64,000 nucleotides of DNA from Salinispora cortesiana (GTDB taxonomy: Bacteria; Actinomycetota; Actinomycetes; Mycobacteriales; Micromonosporaceae), in NCBI RefSeq assembly GCF_000484695.1, contig NZ_AXVR01000016.1, forward strand, positions 26,913 to 90,912, in the 5' to 3' direction. Below the pieces are notes generated by a model. It worked only from the letters and a program-made list of their open reading frames with translations. It was not told the DNA's origin and ran no database searches. This document shows positions 18,894 through 30,533 of this stretch, piece after piece. A program made the translations under genes and the position numbers. Each line of letters starts with the position of its first letter. The stretch's first letter is position 1.

Positions 18894-21005
18894 ATGACCC
18901 GGGCACACCTGAACAAGCTGATGACAGTCCTGCTCGCCGGCCTTCTGGCCGGTCTCGGGCTGGCGGTGGCGGCCTTGCCCGCCGCGCTGGTGTACGGAGT
19001 AGGCCTCTCGGCGCTCGCCGCGCCCTACACGGAGCTGCCGAACACCCTGCGGACGCCGCCAACCCCCCAGCGGTCCAACCTGTACGCCAACGACGGCAGT
19101 ACGTTGATCACCTCCTTCTACCAGGAGGACCGGGTGGATGTGCCGCTGCACGAGGTGGCCCCGGTGATGCGTCAGGCGATCCTCGCCGCCGAGGATGCCC
19201 GCTTCTACCAGCACCGGGGGGTGGACCTGCGCGGCGTGGTCCGGGCGTTCACGGCCAACCAGCGTGGCGGTGCGGTCCGGCAGGGGGCCTCCACACTGAC
19301 CATGCAGTACGTCCGCAACGTTCTGGCCAGTGATCCGCGCCTGACCGAGGAGCAGCGTCGGGCCGCCACCGAGGTCACCTCCGCCCGCAAGGTGCAGGAG
19401 GTGCGGTACGCGTTGGCCCTGGAGCGGGAGCTGAGCAAGGACGAGATCCTCGCCCGCTACCTCAACATCGCGTACTTCGGCGCCGGCGCGTACGGAGTGG
19501 CGGCCGCGAGTAGGCGCTACTTCACCAAGTCGCCGGCGGACCTGACCCTGGCCGAGGCGGCGTTGCTCGCCGGGCTGGTCCAGTCCCCGCACACCGACGA
19601 CCCACTCAATGGGGACGCCGATGCCGCATTGCAGCGCCGGGGGTACGTGCTGGACCAGATGGTCGAGGCCGGTCAGCTCGCGGCGGACGAGGCGGCCCGG
19701 GTGGCGGCGCAACCGCTGCGGCTGCGCCCCACCGAGACGCCGAACGACTGCGCGGCGGTGCCGGCGGAGCAGAACGACTGGGGCTTCTTCTGCGATTGGT
19801 TCACCCGCTGGTGGAATTCGCAGGAGGCGTTCGGATCGACGGTTGACGAGCGGCAGCTCGCCCTGCGCCAGGGCGGCTACGAGATTGTGGCGTCCCTGGA
19901 CCCGGCGGTGCAGCAGGCAGCGATCGAGCAGGTGCAGCAGATCTACTCGGCGAACCACCGGTACGCGCTGCCGACCGCCGTGGTCCAGCCCGGTACCGGA
20001 CGGGTGCTCGCCATGGCGGTCAACCGCACCTACGGCGTGCAGCCGAACCCGGTCGGGTGGAAGAACCGCCCGAACACGGTCAACCAGCTGGTCGCGGGCG
20101 GCGGCGCGATCCAGGGCTATCAGGGCGGGAGCACGTTCAAGCTGTTCACACTCCTGGCCGCGGTGGAGGCTGGGCTGCCGTTGAACACAGTCTTCGACGC
20201 GCCCGACCGGATCGTCACCCGCTTCCCGGTCAGCGGGCCGGCGAGCTGTGACGGGAGGTGGTGCCCCCGCAACGCCAGCTCGTCGGTCGACGGTGAGCAC
20301 ACCATGTGGAGCGCGTTCGGGAAGTCGGTCAACACGTACTTCGCCTGGTTGACCGAGCGGGTCGGTGCGGATCGAGTGGTGGAGATGGCCGAGCGGTTGG
20401 GCATCGTGTTTCGGGCGCCCGGTGACGAGCAGCTGGCCCGGCACGGTGCCCGCGCGTGGGGGCCGTTCACGCTGGGTGTATCGGCCACGACTCCACTGGA
20501 TCTGGCGAACGCGTACGCCACCATCGCGGCCGAGGGGCGATGGTGCGCGCCGCTGCCGGTGGTGCGGATCACCGATGCGGCCGGGCGGACGGTCGCGGCC
20601 GGGTCACCGGACTGTCGGCAGGTCGTGGCCCGGGATGTGGCCCGGGCCGCGGTGGACGCCGCGCGCTGTCCGGTCGGGGACCAGTCGATGTACCGGGGCT
20701 GTGAGGGGGGTACCGCACCGGAGCTCCGCTCCCAGCTGGGACGCCCGGTCGCCGGCAAGACCGGTAGTTCGGAGGGGTACGGCACGGAGTCCATCGTCGC
20801 CGTCACGCCGCAGCTCGCGGTGGCGGCGATCGCCACCAACCCGGACGACCCGCGCGATGCGGTGGGGCACGCGGTCCAGGCGCGGATGGCCGACGGGGTG
20901 GCGGAGCTGATGTCCATCGCTCTGCGGGGGCAGCCGATTCGGGACTTCGTCCCGCCGAGCGAGGTAACCGCCTTCGACGTCACCCGTGCCCGGACCGGGG
21001 AGTAG
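18894..21005 (+). CDS. Class A penicillin-binding protein (glycosyltransferase-transpeptidase)
   Basis: Polymerises and cross-links peptidoglycan at the outer face of the membrane. It has 703 residues: an N-terminal signal-anchor helix (about 10-38), then a family-51 glycosyltransferase domain with AAEDARFYQHRGVD (E near residue 99) and GASTLTMQYVRN. The transpeptidase domain has SxxK as STFK at about 412-415, SVN near 477 and KTGS near 622. All catalytic motifs are intact. A Cys pair (ASCDGRWC) in the transpeptidase may form a disulphide. No PASTA domain is present. Confidence 0.92.
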   Translation: MTRAHLNKLMTVLLAGLLAGLGLAVAALPAALVYGVGLSALAAPYTELPNTLRTPPTPQRSNLYANDGSTLITSFYQEDRVDVPLHEVAPVMRQAILAAEDARFYQHRGVDLRGVVRAFTANQRGGAVRQGASTLTMQYVRNVLASDPRLTEEQRRAATEVTSARKVQEVRYALALERELSKDEILARYLNIAYFGAGAYGVAAASRRYFTKSPADLTLAEAALLAGLVQSPHTDDPLNGDADAALQRRGYVLDQMVEAGQLAADEAARVAAQPLRLRPTETPNDCAAVPAEQNDWGFFCDWFTRWWNSQEAFGSTVDERQLALRQGGYEIVASLDPAVQQAAIEQVQQIYSANHRYALPTAVVQPGTGRVLAMAVNRTYGVQPNPVGWKNRPNTVNQLVAGGGAIQGYQGGSTFKLFTLLAAVEAGLPLNTVFDAPDRIVTRFPVSGPASCDGRWCPRNASSSVDGEHTMWSAFGKSVNTYFAWLTERVGADRVVEMAERLGIVFRAPGDEQLARHGARAWGPFTLGVSATTPLDLANAYATIAAEGRWCAPLPVVRITDAAGRTVAAGSPDCRQVVARDVARAAVDAARCPVGDQSMYRGCEGGTAPELRSQLGRPVAGKTGSSEGYGTESIVAVTPQLAVAAIATNPDDPRDAVGHAVQARMADGVAELMSIALRGQPIRDFVPPSEVTAFDVTRARTGE

Positions 21006-21193
21006 GAGCCCGCGCCCGGGGCGAACGTTCGTGCCGGTGGGCCGCGTGCTCTCGCCGGTGCGGGTGTGCGTTCTCGCCGGTGGGGCGCGGGTGCTCGGCC
21101 GCGGGGCGGGCCTCGCCCGCCGGTGTGCCCGGTCGCACCGCCGCACCTGGCGTCGCGCGGCCACCGGCGGGGGGAGCAATAGACTGTGGTGCT

Positions 21194-21682
21194 GTGAACA
21201 CCGAGACGACGCCGACCGCCCAGGAGCGGGACGACGACCAGCCGCGGGCGACCGATCCGGCCGCGGGCGAGCCAGGCGCGATTCGCGCGCGGCTGCCCTA
21301 CCTGCGACTGCCCCTGGCCGCGTGTGCCCTCCTCGCGGTCGCCGCGGTACCGGTCGCGGCGGTGCTCCGGGGCACCACCTCCGCGGTCGCGGTGGCGGCG
21401 GGGATCGCGCTCGTTGTCGTGAGCTACCTGGTCTCCGGGCTCTCGGTGGCCTGGGCGGACGCGGTCAGCCCGCAGCTGATCATGTCGGTTGGGCTGGTCA
21501 CCTACGTCACGAAGATCGTCGTGCTGGGCGTGGTGATGGCGGCGGTCGCCGCGACTGGTTGGGCCGGGCTGCCGGATATGGGGGTGGCCATCATCGCCGC
21601 CGTCGTGGTCTGGACAGCCGCCCACCTGACCTGGGCGCTGCGCGCTCCGTTGCCCACAGTGGACTCGTCGGCACGGAGCTGA
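21194..21682 (+). CDS. ATP synthase protein I-like membrane protein
   Basis: A 162-residue protein with about four hydrophobic segments (residues ~36-155) after a charged, disordered N-terminus. Position at the head of the atp genes, size and topology fit AtpI, which in other bacteria assists c-ring assembly or Mg2+/Ca2+ supply; sequence similarity is weak, so this is a context call. GTG 21194 was chosen because it follows a TAGACT -10 box (21180-21185) at 8 nt. The longer upstream reading is Gly/Ala/Arg-rich and unlikely. Confidence 0.65.
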   Translation: MNTETTPTAQERDDDQPRATDPAAGEPGAIRARLPYLRLPLAACALLAVAAVPVAAVLRGTTSAVAVAAGIALVVVSYLVSGLSVAWADAVSPQLIMSVGLVTYVTKIVVLGVVMAAVAATGWAGLPDMGVAIIAAVVVWTAAHLTWALRAPLPTVDSSARS

Positions 21683-21730
21683 GTGGCGGGCGGGCGGGCG
21701 CAGGTGTACGACTGGCGTTAGCTCGACGTT

Positions 21731-21767
21731 TTGATGTCCTGTGCGGTGTGTCGGACAGGAGTAGGCT
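21731..21767 (+). promoter_or_regulatory. Candidate promoter of the atp operon with an inverted repeat
   Basis: TAGGCT (21762-21767) is a plausible -10 hexamer about 100 bp before the atpZ-like gene. Just upstream TCCTGT (21737-21742) and ACAGGA (21755-21760) form a 6-bp inverted repeat over the -35 position, a possible operator. A second possible -10, TAATGT (21851-21856), lies closer to the gene. Confidence 0.4.
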
Positions 21768-21866
21768 GGCCCGGATTGATGCGCCAGCCGCCGCCCGCAC
21801 GCCGCCCTGCAGTGTGGGGGGTGCCGCACACTCCTGCAAGCTACGGCTGATAATGTACGCGTCGTA

Positions 21867-22088
21867 ATGGCCGACAACCCAGACCGCGAACCGTCCGACG
21901 CGCACTCGTCGGAGGGTGTAGCGGGTGCCGTGCTTGGCTACCTCCTCGCCGGCATCCTGGTCTGGGGATTTCTCGGCTGGTTGGCAGAGGGCTTCCTCGG
22001 CGTGCCGACCGGCGTGGGGATCGCCGTCGGCATGATGCTCGGCGCTGCCGTAGCGATCTACCTGATCATGAAGAGGCTCGGTGCCTGA
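21867..22088 (+). CDS. AtpZ/AtpI-family small membrane protein
   Basis: A 73-residue protein with two hydrophobic helices (about residues 21-41 and 47-69) after an acidic, polar N-terminus. Two-helix topology, Gly-rich helices and position immediately before atpB match the AtpZ/AtpI family, thought to help ATP synthase assembly or to act with AtpI as a Mg2+/Ca2+ channel. The stop codon directly abuts the first possible atpB start, so it is clearly in the operon. Confidence 0.75.
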   Translation: MADNPDREPSDAHSSEGVAGAVLGYLLAGILVWGFLGWLAEGFLGVPTGVGIAVGMMLGAAVAIYLIMKRLGA

Positions 22089-22130
22089 GTGTCGGCACGC
22101 GCCGGTCTGTCGAGTGTGGAGGATGACACG

Positions 22131-22910
22131 GTGAGCGGACAGCTGGTCGTCGCCCAGGACCTTCCCTGGCCCCCCAGCGTCAATGACTTCTACCCGCCAG
22201 CGGTGGCTGGACCGTGGGTCACGAAGTTCACCCTCATGGTCTGGCTGGCCGTCGGGCTGGTGATCATCTTCTACATGGCCGCCTACCGGAACCCGAAGCT
22301 GGTCCCCAGCAAGGGGCAGTGGCTGGCCGAGTCGGTCTACGGGCTGGTGCGGGACAACATCGCCCGGGAGCAGATGGGTAATGCCGGAATCCGGTTCGCC
22401 CCCTACTTCACGGTGCTGTTCAGCTTCATTCTGATCACCAATATCTTCAGCATCGTTCCCGGGCTGCAGATCTCGCCGAACTCGCACATCGCCTTCCCGA
22501 TCGTGCTCTCCGCGATCTCCTACGTGCTCTACCTCGCTGTCGGGGTCCGCAAGCACGGTCTCCTCAAGTACCTCAAGATGAGCCTGATCCTGCCGGGCGT
22601 GCCGTGGCCGATGCACATCCTGCTGGTCCCGATCGAGTTCCTGCAGAACTTCGTCGTGCGGCCGGTTACCCTGGCCCTCCGGCTCTTCGCCAACATGTTC
22701 GCCGGTCACCTGCTCCTGCTGGTCTTCACCGTCGGTGGCTTCGTGATGCTGTCCGCGGACAACCTCTTCGTTCAGGTGACCTCGGTCTTCTCCTTCGCGA
22801 TGGCGATCGTGATGGCCTTCTTCGAGGCGCTGGTGGCCGTGCTGCAGGCGTACGTCTTCGTCACGCTGACCGCCAACTACGTCGGCACCTCGCTGGCCGA
22901 GGAGCACTGA
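22131..22910 (+). CDS. atpB: ATP synthase Fo subunit a
   Basis: Membrane subunit that forms the two proton half-channels against the c-ring. It has 259 residues from GTG 22131, chosen because GGAGGA (22118-22123) lies 7 nt upstream; an in-frame GTG at 22089 would add 14 residues but has a poor ribosome site. The essential arginine lies in VTLALRLFANMFAGHLLL. Five to six membrane helices are visible. Upstream is the AtpZ-like gene; atpE follows after 94 bp. Confidence 0.95.
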   Translation: MSGQLVVAQDLPWPPSVNDFYPPAVAGPWVTKFTLMVWLAVGLVIIFYMAAYRNPKLVPSKGQWLAESVYGLVRDNIAREQMGNAGIRFAPYFTVLFSFILITNIFSIVPGLQISPNSHIAFPIVLSAISYVLYLAVGVRKHGLLKYLKMSLILPGVPWPMHILLVPIEFLQNFVVRPVTLALRLFANMFAGHLLLLVFTVGGFVMLSADNLFVQVTSVFSFAMAIVMAFFEALVAVLQAYVFVTLTANYVGTSLAEEH

Positions 22911-23004
22911 GATCCCGCTCGGCGGGCTGCCCGGCCCGACCAAGCTTCTGGTAGAAACCCCGAACGCGTGAGACCTCACGTGTGAGCTAGGAGGAATACC
23001 CGCA

Positions 23005-23223
23005 ATGGACGTTCTCGCCCTCGAAGGCAGCATCAACACCGTCGGCTATGGCCTCGCCGCCATCGGCCCCGGTATCGGTGTCGCGCTGGTCTTCGCGGCC
23101 TACATCCAGGCCAGCGCCCGCCAGCCGGAGTCCGCCGGCTTCAACCGCACCTGGCTGGTCCTGGGCTTCGCCCTGGTCGAGGCGCTCGCCCTCTTCGGCC
23201 TGGTGCTCGCCTTCGCCGTCTGA
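23005..23223 (+). CDS. atpE: ATP synthase Fo subunit c
   Basis: Proteolipid that forms the proton-driven rotor ring. It has 72 residues and two helices joined by the polar loop ASARQPE. The proton-carrying carboxylate is E59 in GFALVEALALFG. The first helix has the Gly-rich packing motif GPGIGVAL. It is preceded by a strong ribosome site, AGGAGGAA, which suits the high copy number of this subunit. Confidence 0.97.
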   Translation: MDVLALEGSINTVGYGLAAIGPGIGVALVFAAYIQASARQPESAGFNRTWLVLGFALVEALALFGLVLAFAV

Positions 23224-23254
23224 CGAGTACCCGTCCCCGACCCGGAGGTCTGAC

Positions 23255-23779
23255 ATGTATCTCGCCGCCGAAGGGCACAACCCGATCTTGCCGATCTGGC
23301 AAGAGCTTGTCGTCGGGACCATCGCCTTCGCCCTACTCGTCTTCGTGCTGCTGAAGTTCGTCATGCCGCGCATGGAGACGATGTACCAGGCGCGGGTGGA
23401 CGCGATCGAGGGCGGCCTCAAGCGCGCCGAGGCTGCTCAGGCCGAGGCCAACCAGCTGCTCGAGCAGTACCGGGCCCAGCTGGCCGAGGTGCGCACCGAG
23501 GCGGCCCGGATCCGGGACGACGCCCGGGCCGACGCGGAGGGCATCCGGCAGGACATCCTCGCCAAGGCGCGGGAAGAGTCCGACCGGATCATCGCCGCGG
23601 GCAAGGAGCAGCTCGTCGCCGAGCGGACCACCATCGTGCGCGAGCTGCGTACCGAGGTCGGCACGCTCGCGGTGGACCTGGCCAGCAAGATCGTTGGTGA
23701 GTCGCTCGCCGACGAGGCACGCCGCGCCGGCACGGTCGACCGGTTCCTGGACGGTCTCGAGAGCGCGGGGGCCCGCTGA
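23255..23779 (+). CDS. atpF: ATP synthase Fo subunit b
   Basis: Peripheral-stalk subunit of 174 residues with one N-terminal membrane helix (about 20-40, VVGTIAFALLVFVLLKFV) and a long charged coiled coil (about 50-155). Start ATG 23255 is preceded by GGAGG and gives the standard N-terminus; the longer frame from 23048 overlaps atpE and is spurious. Its stop overlaps the atpH start by one base (TGATG). Confidence 0.95.
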   Translation: MYLAAEGHNPILPIWQELVVGTIAFALLVFVLLKFVMPRMETMYQARVDAIEGGLKRAEAAQAEANQLLEQYRAQLAEVRTEAARIRDDARADAEGIRQDILAKAREESDRIIAAGKEQLVAERTTIVRELRTEVGTLAVDLASKIVGESLADEARRAGTVDRFLDGLESAGAR

Positions 23780-24603
23780 TGCAGGCCGCCACCAGCCGGG
23801 AGTCGTACAAGATCGCGGCCGACCGCCTCGACGAGTACGTCCGGGGCGCGGAGTCTTCGGCGGTGTCCGCCACCGCCGAAGACCTTCTCTCCGTCGCCGA
23901 TCTGCTCCGGCGTGAGCCACGGCTGCGCCGGGCCCTCGTTGACCCGGCCCGCTCTGGTGCGGACCGGGCCGACCTGCTCGCCGGAATCCTCCGCGGGAAG
24001 GTCGGCGGGGACGCGCTCGACCTGCTGACCACGCTGGTCTCCCACCGTTGGTCGGCCCCGTCGGAACTCCTCGACGGTGCCGAGCGGCTTGGTGTGGCCG
24101 CGCTGCTGGCCGCCGCCGACAAGGCGGGCGACCTCGGTGAGGTCGAGGACGAGCTGTTCCGTTTCGGTCAGGTCGTGGCCGGCCAGTCGGCGCTCTCCAA
24201 CGTGCTGTCGGACCCGGCGGCCCCGGCCGCGCAGCGGGCCACCCTCGCCGGTGAGCTGCTCGCCGGCAAGGCCCGCCCGGTCACCGTCCGGCTGGTCGAG
24301 GTGGCGCTCGGCGGGTTCGGCGGGCGCTCCTTCGTCGGGGCGCTTACCCGGTTGGTCGAGCTCGCCGCCGACCAGCGGGACCGACAGGTGGCGTACGTGA
24401 CTGTCGCGGCCCCGTTGGGTGCGGAGGAGGAGCAGCGCCTGGTCGCCCGCCTCTCCGCCATCTACGGTCGCGAGGTGACCGTCAAGCAGTCGGTCAACCC
24501 CGAGGTCCTCGGTGGGGTCAGCGTCCAGGTCGGCTCCGACCTGTACGACGGCACCGTCCTGCGCCGCCTCAACGAATCCCGTAACGCGCTCGCTAAGCGC
24601 TGA
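23779..24603 (+). CDS. atpH: ATP synthase F1 subunit delta
   Basis: Connects the peripheral stalk to the top of F1. It has 274 residues, about 90 more than the E. coli protein; actinobacterial delta subunits are typically this long. The C-terminal part (VKQSVNPEVLGGVSVQVG, then DLYDGTVLRRLNE) is the conserved OSCP/delta signature. Starts within the atpF stop (TGATG), implying coupled translation. Confidence 0.94.
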   Translation: MQAATSRESYKIAADRLDEYVRGAESSAVSATAEDLLSVADLLRREPRLRRALVDPARSGADRADLLAGILRGKVGGDALDLLTTLVSHRWSAPSELLDGAERLGVAALLAAADKAGDLGEVEDELFRFGQVVAGQSALSNVLSDPAAPAAQRATLAGELLAGKARPVTVRLVEVALGGFGGRSFVGALTRLVELAADQRDRQVAYVTVAAPLGAEEEQRLVARLSAIYGREVTVKQSVNPEVLGGVSVQVGSDLYDGTVLRRLNESRNALAKR

Positions 24604-24694
24604 GCCGGAACTGCCGCGCCAGCGCCTGACCAGACGTCATTCGGACCGGTCGGTACTAGGTATCCCGGGCCCCTGATACTTAAGGAAGCAGAGG

Positions 24695-26347
24695 ATGGCC
24701 GAGCTGACCATCTCGACGGAGGAGATCCGCGGCGCGCTGGAGCGCTACGTCTCCTCCTACAGCGCCGACGTGTCCCGCGAGGAGGTCGGCACCGTCGCTG
24801 ACGCCGGCGACGGCATCGCCCACGTCGAGGGCCTGCCCTCGACCATGACCAACGAGCTGCTCGAGTTCGAAGACGGCACGATCGGTGTGGCGCTGAACCT
24901 CGACGTCCGGGAGATCGGTGTCGTCGTCCTCGGCGACTTCGCCGGTATCGAGGAGGGGCAGCGCGTCAAGCGCACCGGCCGGGTGCTCTCGGCCCCGGTC
25001 GGCGACGCCTTCCTCGGCCGCGTGGTCAACGCGCTCGGCGAGCCGATCGACGGCCTCGGCGACATCCCGAACGAGGGCTTCCGGGAGCTGGAGCTCCAGG
25101 CCCCGAACGTGATGTCCCGGAAGTCGGTCGACGAGCCGCTGCAGACCGGCATCAAGGCCATCGACGCGATGACGCCGATCGGCCGGGGCCAGCGCCAGCT
25201 GATCATCGGTGACCGGAAGACCGGTAAGACCACCGTCGCCCTGGACACCATCCTCAACCAGCGGGACAACTGGCGCTCCGGCGACCCGAAGAAGCAGGTC
25301 CGCTGCATCTACGTCGCCGTCGGCCAGAAGGCCTCCACGATCGCCTCGATCAAGGGCGTGCTGGAGGAGGCGGGCGCGATGGAGTACACCACCATCGTGG
25401 CCTCTCCGGCGTCCGACCCGGCTGGCTTCAAGTACCTCGCCCCGTACACCGGCTCGTCGATCGGGCAGCACTGGATGTACGGCGGCAAGCACGTCCTCAT
25501 CGTCTTCGACGACCTGAGCAAGCAGGCCGAGGCGTACCGGGCCGTGTCGCTGCTGCTGCGTCGCCCGCCGGGCCGTGAGGCGTACCCGGGTGACGTCTTC
25601 TACCTGCACTCCCGGCTGTTGGAGCGCTGCGCGAAGCTCTCCGACGAGATGGGCGGCGGCTCGATGACCGGTCTGCCGATCATCGAGACCAAGGCGAACG
25701 ACATCTCGGCGTTCATCCCGACCAACGTCATCTCCATCACCGACGGCCAGATCTTCCTGGAGACCGACCTGTTCAACCAGGGCGTCCGGCCGGCGATCAA
25801 CGTCGGTACCTCGGTCTCCCGGGTAGGCGGCGCCGCGCAGGTGAAGCCGATGAAGAAGGTTTCCGGCTCGCTGCGGCTGAACCTGGCCCAGTACCGTGAG
25901 CTGGAGGCCTTCGCGGCCTTCGCCTCGGACCTGGACAAGGCCTCCCGGGCCCAGCTGGAGCGGGGTGCTCGCCTGGTTGAGCTGCTCAAGCAGTCGAACT
26001 ACTCGCCCTTCCCGGTGCAGGATCAGGTCGTCTCGGTCTGGGCCGGTGTCGAGGGCAAGCTGGATGACATCCCGGTCGGCGAGATCCGTCGCTTCGAGTC
26101 CGAGTTCCTCCAGTACCTGCGGCACAAGCACGAGGGGATCCTCGCGCAGATCGCGGACGGCACCTGGGGCGACGACGTCCTCGCCTCCCTGGACGCGGCG
26201 ATCAGCGACTTCAAGAAGCTCTTCCTGGGCAAAGAGGACGAGCGGCGGATCAACGAGCCGGCCGCCGAGCCGCTCGCCGGCGCGGAGGAGCGGGAGACGG
26301 TTACCCGGTTCCAGGACGAGCCGACCGACCGTCCGGCTGGAAGCTGA
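24695..26347 (+). CDS. atpA: ATP synthase F1 subunit alpha
   Basis: Non-catalytic nucleotide-binding subunit of the F1 head. It has 550 residues. The Walker A is GDRKTGKT at about 172-179, and the alpha/beta signature [14 protein letters not shown] is near residue 368. It is followed by the helical C-terminal domain and an acidic tail. A strong AAGGAAGCAGAGG precedes the ATG. A shadow frame of 621 codons on the opposite strand is not a gene. Confidence 0.97.
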   Translation: MAELTISTEEIRGALERYVSSYSADVSREEVGTVADAGDGIAHVEGLPSTMTNELLEFEDGTIGVALNLDVREIGVVVLGDFAGIEEGQRVKRTGRVLSAPVGDAFLGRVVNALGEPIDGLGDIPNEGFRELELQAPNVMSRKSVDEPLQTGIKAIDAMTPIGRGQRQLIIGDRKTGKTTVALDTILNQRDNWRSGDPKKQVRCIYVAVGQKASTIASIKGVLEEAGAMEYTTIVASPASDPAGFKYLAPYTGSSIGQHWMYGGKHVLIVFDDLSKQAEAYRAVSLLLRRPPGREAYPGDVFYLHSRLLERCAKLSDEMGGGSMTGLPIIETKANDISAFIPTNVISITDGQIFLETDLFNQGVRPAINVGTSVSRVGGAAQVKPMKKVSGSLRLNLAQYRELEAFAAFASDLDKASRAQLERGARLVELLKQSNYSPFPVQDQVVSVWAGVEGKLDDIPVGEIRRFESEFLQYLRHKHEGILAQIADGTWGDDVLASLDAAISDFKKLFLGKEDERRINEPAAEPLAGAEERETVTRFQDEPTDRPAGS

Positions 26348-26350
26348 CCG

Positions 26351-28737
<2,387 letters not shown>

Positions 28738-28780
28738 GTGCCCCGCTGCGGCTACCGCCGCAGGTCGCGCGAGTAGCGGC

Positions 28781-28816
28781 GAAAGGCCGCCCTGGTACAC
28801 GCCGGGGCGGCCTTTC
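28781..28816 (+). terminator. Perfect 12-bp terminator hairpin after atpD
   Basis: GAAAGGCCGCCC (28781-28792) pairs perfectly with GGGCGGCCTTTC (28805-28816) around a 12-nt loop, with TTT inside the descending arm. It begins 44 nt after the atpD stop. A smaller hairpin (CTGCGG/CCGCAG, 28746-28763) lies just before. It should end most atp operon transcripts before the LCP gene and atpC. Confidence 0.85.
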
Positions 28817-28984
28817 CGTGCATCCGTTGCCGCAGTTCCGGTCGCTGATGCCCTTTCGCCAGTCGGTGATCTTGAAGGGTGGCGAGGTACCGTTTCACGC
28901 GCGTCGTGCTGACTGTGCGCCCATTCGTGCAATCATTCGCTGACGTACGCCCGTCCCGATAGACGTTGACGAACGGAGATGATC

Positions 28985-30121
28985 GTGGGTAAGGCCGGCA
29001 AAGGCGGCAAGAAGAAGCCGTCGGTGTGGGCGGGCGTGCCGCGGTGGGCCCAGGTGTGCACCGTCTTCGGCGCCGTCTTGATGTTCGTCAGCGGCGTGGC
29101 CCTGGTTGGGGCCGAGGCGCTGGTGGCGCGGTACGAGGGCGCGGTGGGCAAGGCGGACCTGTTCGGAGACCAGGCGGCGGGAGCCAGTGAGCGCACGAGC
29201 GACATCAAGGGCCCGCTCAACATCCTGCTCGTCGGCGTTGACCCCCGCAAGGAGACGCAGCTACCCCTGGCCGACTCCATCATGGTGCTGCACGTGCCGG
29301 AGGGGCTCGACCAGGCCTACCTCTTCTCGATGCCCCGGGATCTCTACGTCCAGATTCCCGCCTTCGACAAGGCCGGATTCCCCGGCAGTACGGACAAGCT
29401 CAACGCGGCGATGTCCTACGGCAGCCGGGTGCAGGGGGAGAACCCCAGCACGGCGCAGGGCTTCGAACTGCTCGCCAAGACGGTCCAGTCAATCACCGGG
29501 ATCCAGCGGTTCGACGCCGGGGCGATCATCAACTTCGGTGGCTTCATCAAGATTGTGGATGCGATGGGTGGCGTCACGATGGACATCGAGCAGGAGGTGC
29601 GCTCGAGGCATCGCCGCCCCGACGGCACGCACCGGGAGCTGCGCCCCGGCGGTGGGGGATACATCGGTGAGCAGGCGGTCTACCCGGCGGGAGAGCAACT
29701 CCTCGAAGGCTGGCAGGCGCTGGACTACGTTCGTCAGCGCTACCCAGAGAACGGTGTGGATGACGGTGACTACGGCCGCCAGCGGCACCAGCAGCAGTTT
29801 GTCAAGGCAATGGCGAGTCAGGCCCTCAGCGCTGATGTGGTGACCAACCCGATCAAGCTGGACCGGGTGCTCCGGGCCGCCGGTGAGTCACTGGTCTTCA
29901 ACGGCCGGGGGCACAACGTGATTGACTTTGGCCTGGCCCTGAAGGACCTCCGGCCGGGCAACATCCAGATGATCAAGCTGCCGGGTGGTGCCATCTTGGA
30001 TAACGGGAAGTACAAGGGCGAGCGCTTCGTGCCGGCCGTTTGGGACTTCTTCCAGGCGCTGCGGGACGAGCAGCTCGATGCGTTCCTGTTGGAGCATCCG
30101 GACTTCCAGAACAAGAGCTGA
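28985..30121 (+). CDS. LCP-family (LytR-CpsA-Psr) cell-wall glycopolymer transferase
   Basis: Likely attaches a glycopolymer to peptidoglycan from a lipid-linked donor at the outer membrane face. It has 378 residues from GTG 28985, preferred over ATG 28979 because GGAG (28975-28978) is then 6 nt away. A Lys-rich N-terminus (GKAGKGGKKK) and one TM helix (about 20-42) precede the LCP domain: NILLVGVDPRKE, ADSIMVLHVP, the basic SMPRDLYVQIP motif and WQALDYVRQRY, with the conserved Arg/Asp residues. Its place between atpD and atpC is unusual. Confidence 0.88.
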   Translation: MGKAGKGGKKKPSVWAGVPRWAQVCTVFGAVLMFVSGVALVGAEALVARYEGAVGKADLFGDQAAGASERTSDIKGPLNILLVGVDPRKETQLPLADSIMVLHVPEGLDQAYLFSMPRDLYVQIPAFDKAGFPGSTDKLNAAMSYGSRVQGENPSTAQGFELLAKTVQSITGIQRFDAGAIINFGGFIKIVDAMGGVTMDIEQEVRSRHRRPDGTHRELRPGGGGYIGEQAVYPAGEQLLEGWQALDYVRQRYPENGVDDGDYGRQRHQQQFVKAMASQALSADVVTNPIKLDRVLRAAGESLVFNGRGHNVIDFGLALKDLRPGNIQMIKLPGGAILDNGKYKGERFVPAVWDFFQALRDEQLDAFLLEHPDFQNKS

Positions 30122-30235
30122 CCGCATCGGTGCCGACTTCCAACCCGAGTGGCGTACGTCTCGCCACCCGCGTTACCGGTGCCCCGATGGCGAGACTAGA
30201 ATTTCGGCAACCCGCCGCCGCAGCAAGGAGACAGC

Positions 30236-30520
30236 GTGGCACAGCAGCTTCACGTCGAGCTGGTAGCCGTCGAGGAGACGGTATGGTCCGGCGAGGCCGA
30301 GATGGTCATGGCCCGGACGACCGAGGGTGAGCTTGGCGTGATGCCAGGGCATGCTCCCCTACTCGGCCAGCTCGCGGAGTCCGGCCAGGTTCGGATCAAG
30401 GTTGCCGGAGGCGACCAGCTCTCCTACGAGGTGGCTGGCGGCTTCCTCTCCGTGAGCAACAAGGGCGTCACCGTCCTGGCCGAGAGCGCCAGCCCGGTCC
30501 CGGCCGCGCAGGGTAGCTGA
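30236..30520 (+). CDS. atpC: ATP synthase F1 subunit epsilon, lacking the C-terminal helices
   Basis: Rotor subunit bound to gamma. It has only 94 residues against roughly 120-140 in most bacteria. The N-terminal beta-sandwich is complete (LHVELVAVEETVWSGEAEMV to GGFLSVSNKGVTVLAES). The protein then stops after SPVPAAQGS, where the two-helix regulatory domain would begin. GTG start, with AAGGAGA 7 nt upstream. It is separated from atpD by a terminator and the LCP gene. The bases after the stop in all frames do not encode an obvious missing domain, so a simple frameshift is unlikely. Confidence 0.93.
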   Translation: MAQQLHVELVAVEETVWSGEAEMVMARTTEGELGVMPGHAPLLGQLAESGQVRIKVAGGDQLSYEVAGGFLSVSNKGVTVLAESASPVPAAQGS

Positions 30521-30533
30521 GCGCCACCCGGCG

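Noticed and set aside
17904..20444. 846-codon reverse frame spanning the Sua5, phosphatase and penicillin-binding protein genes
   Set aside because: All three + strand genes have intact catalytic motifs; the reverse translation is His/Arg/Gly-rich with no recognisable domain.
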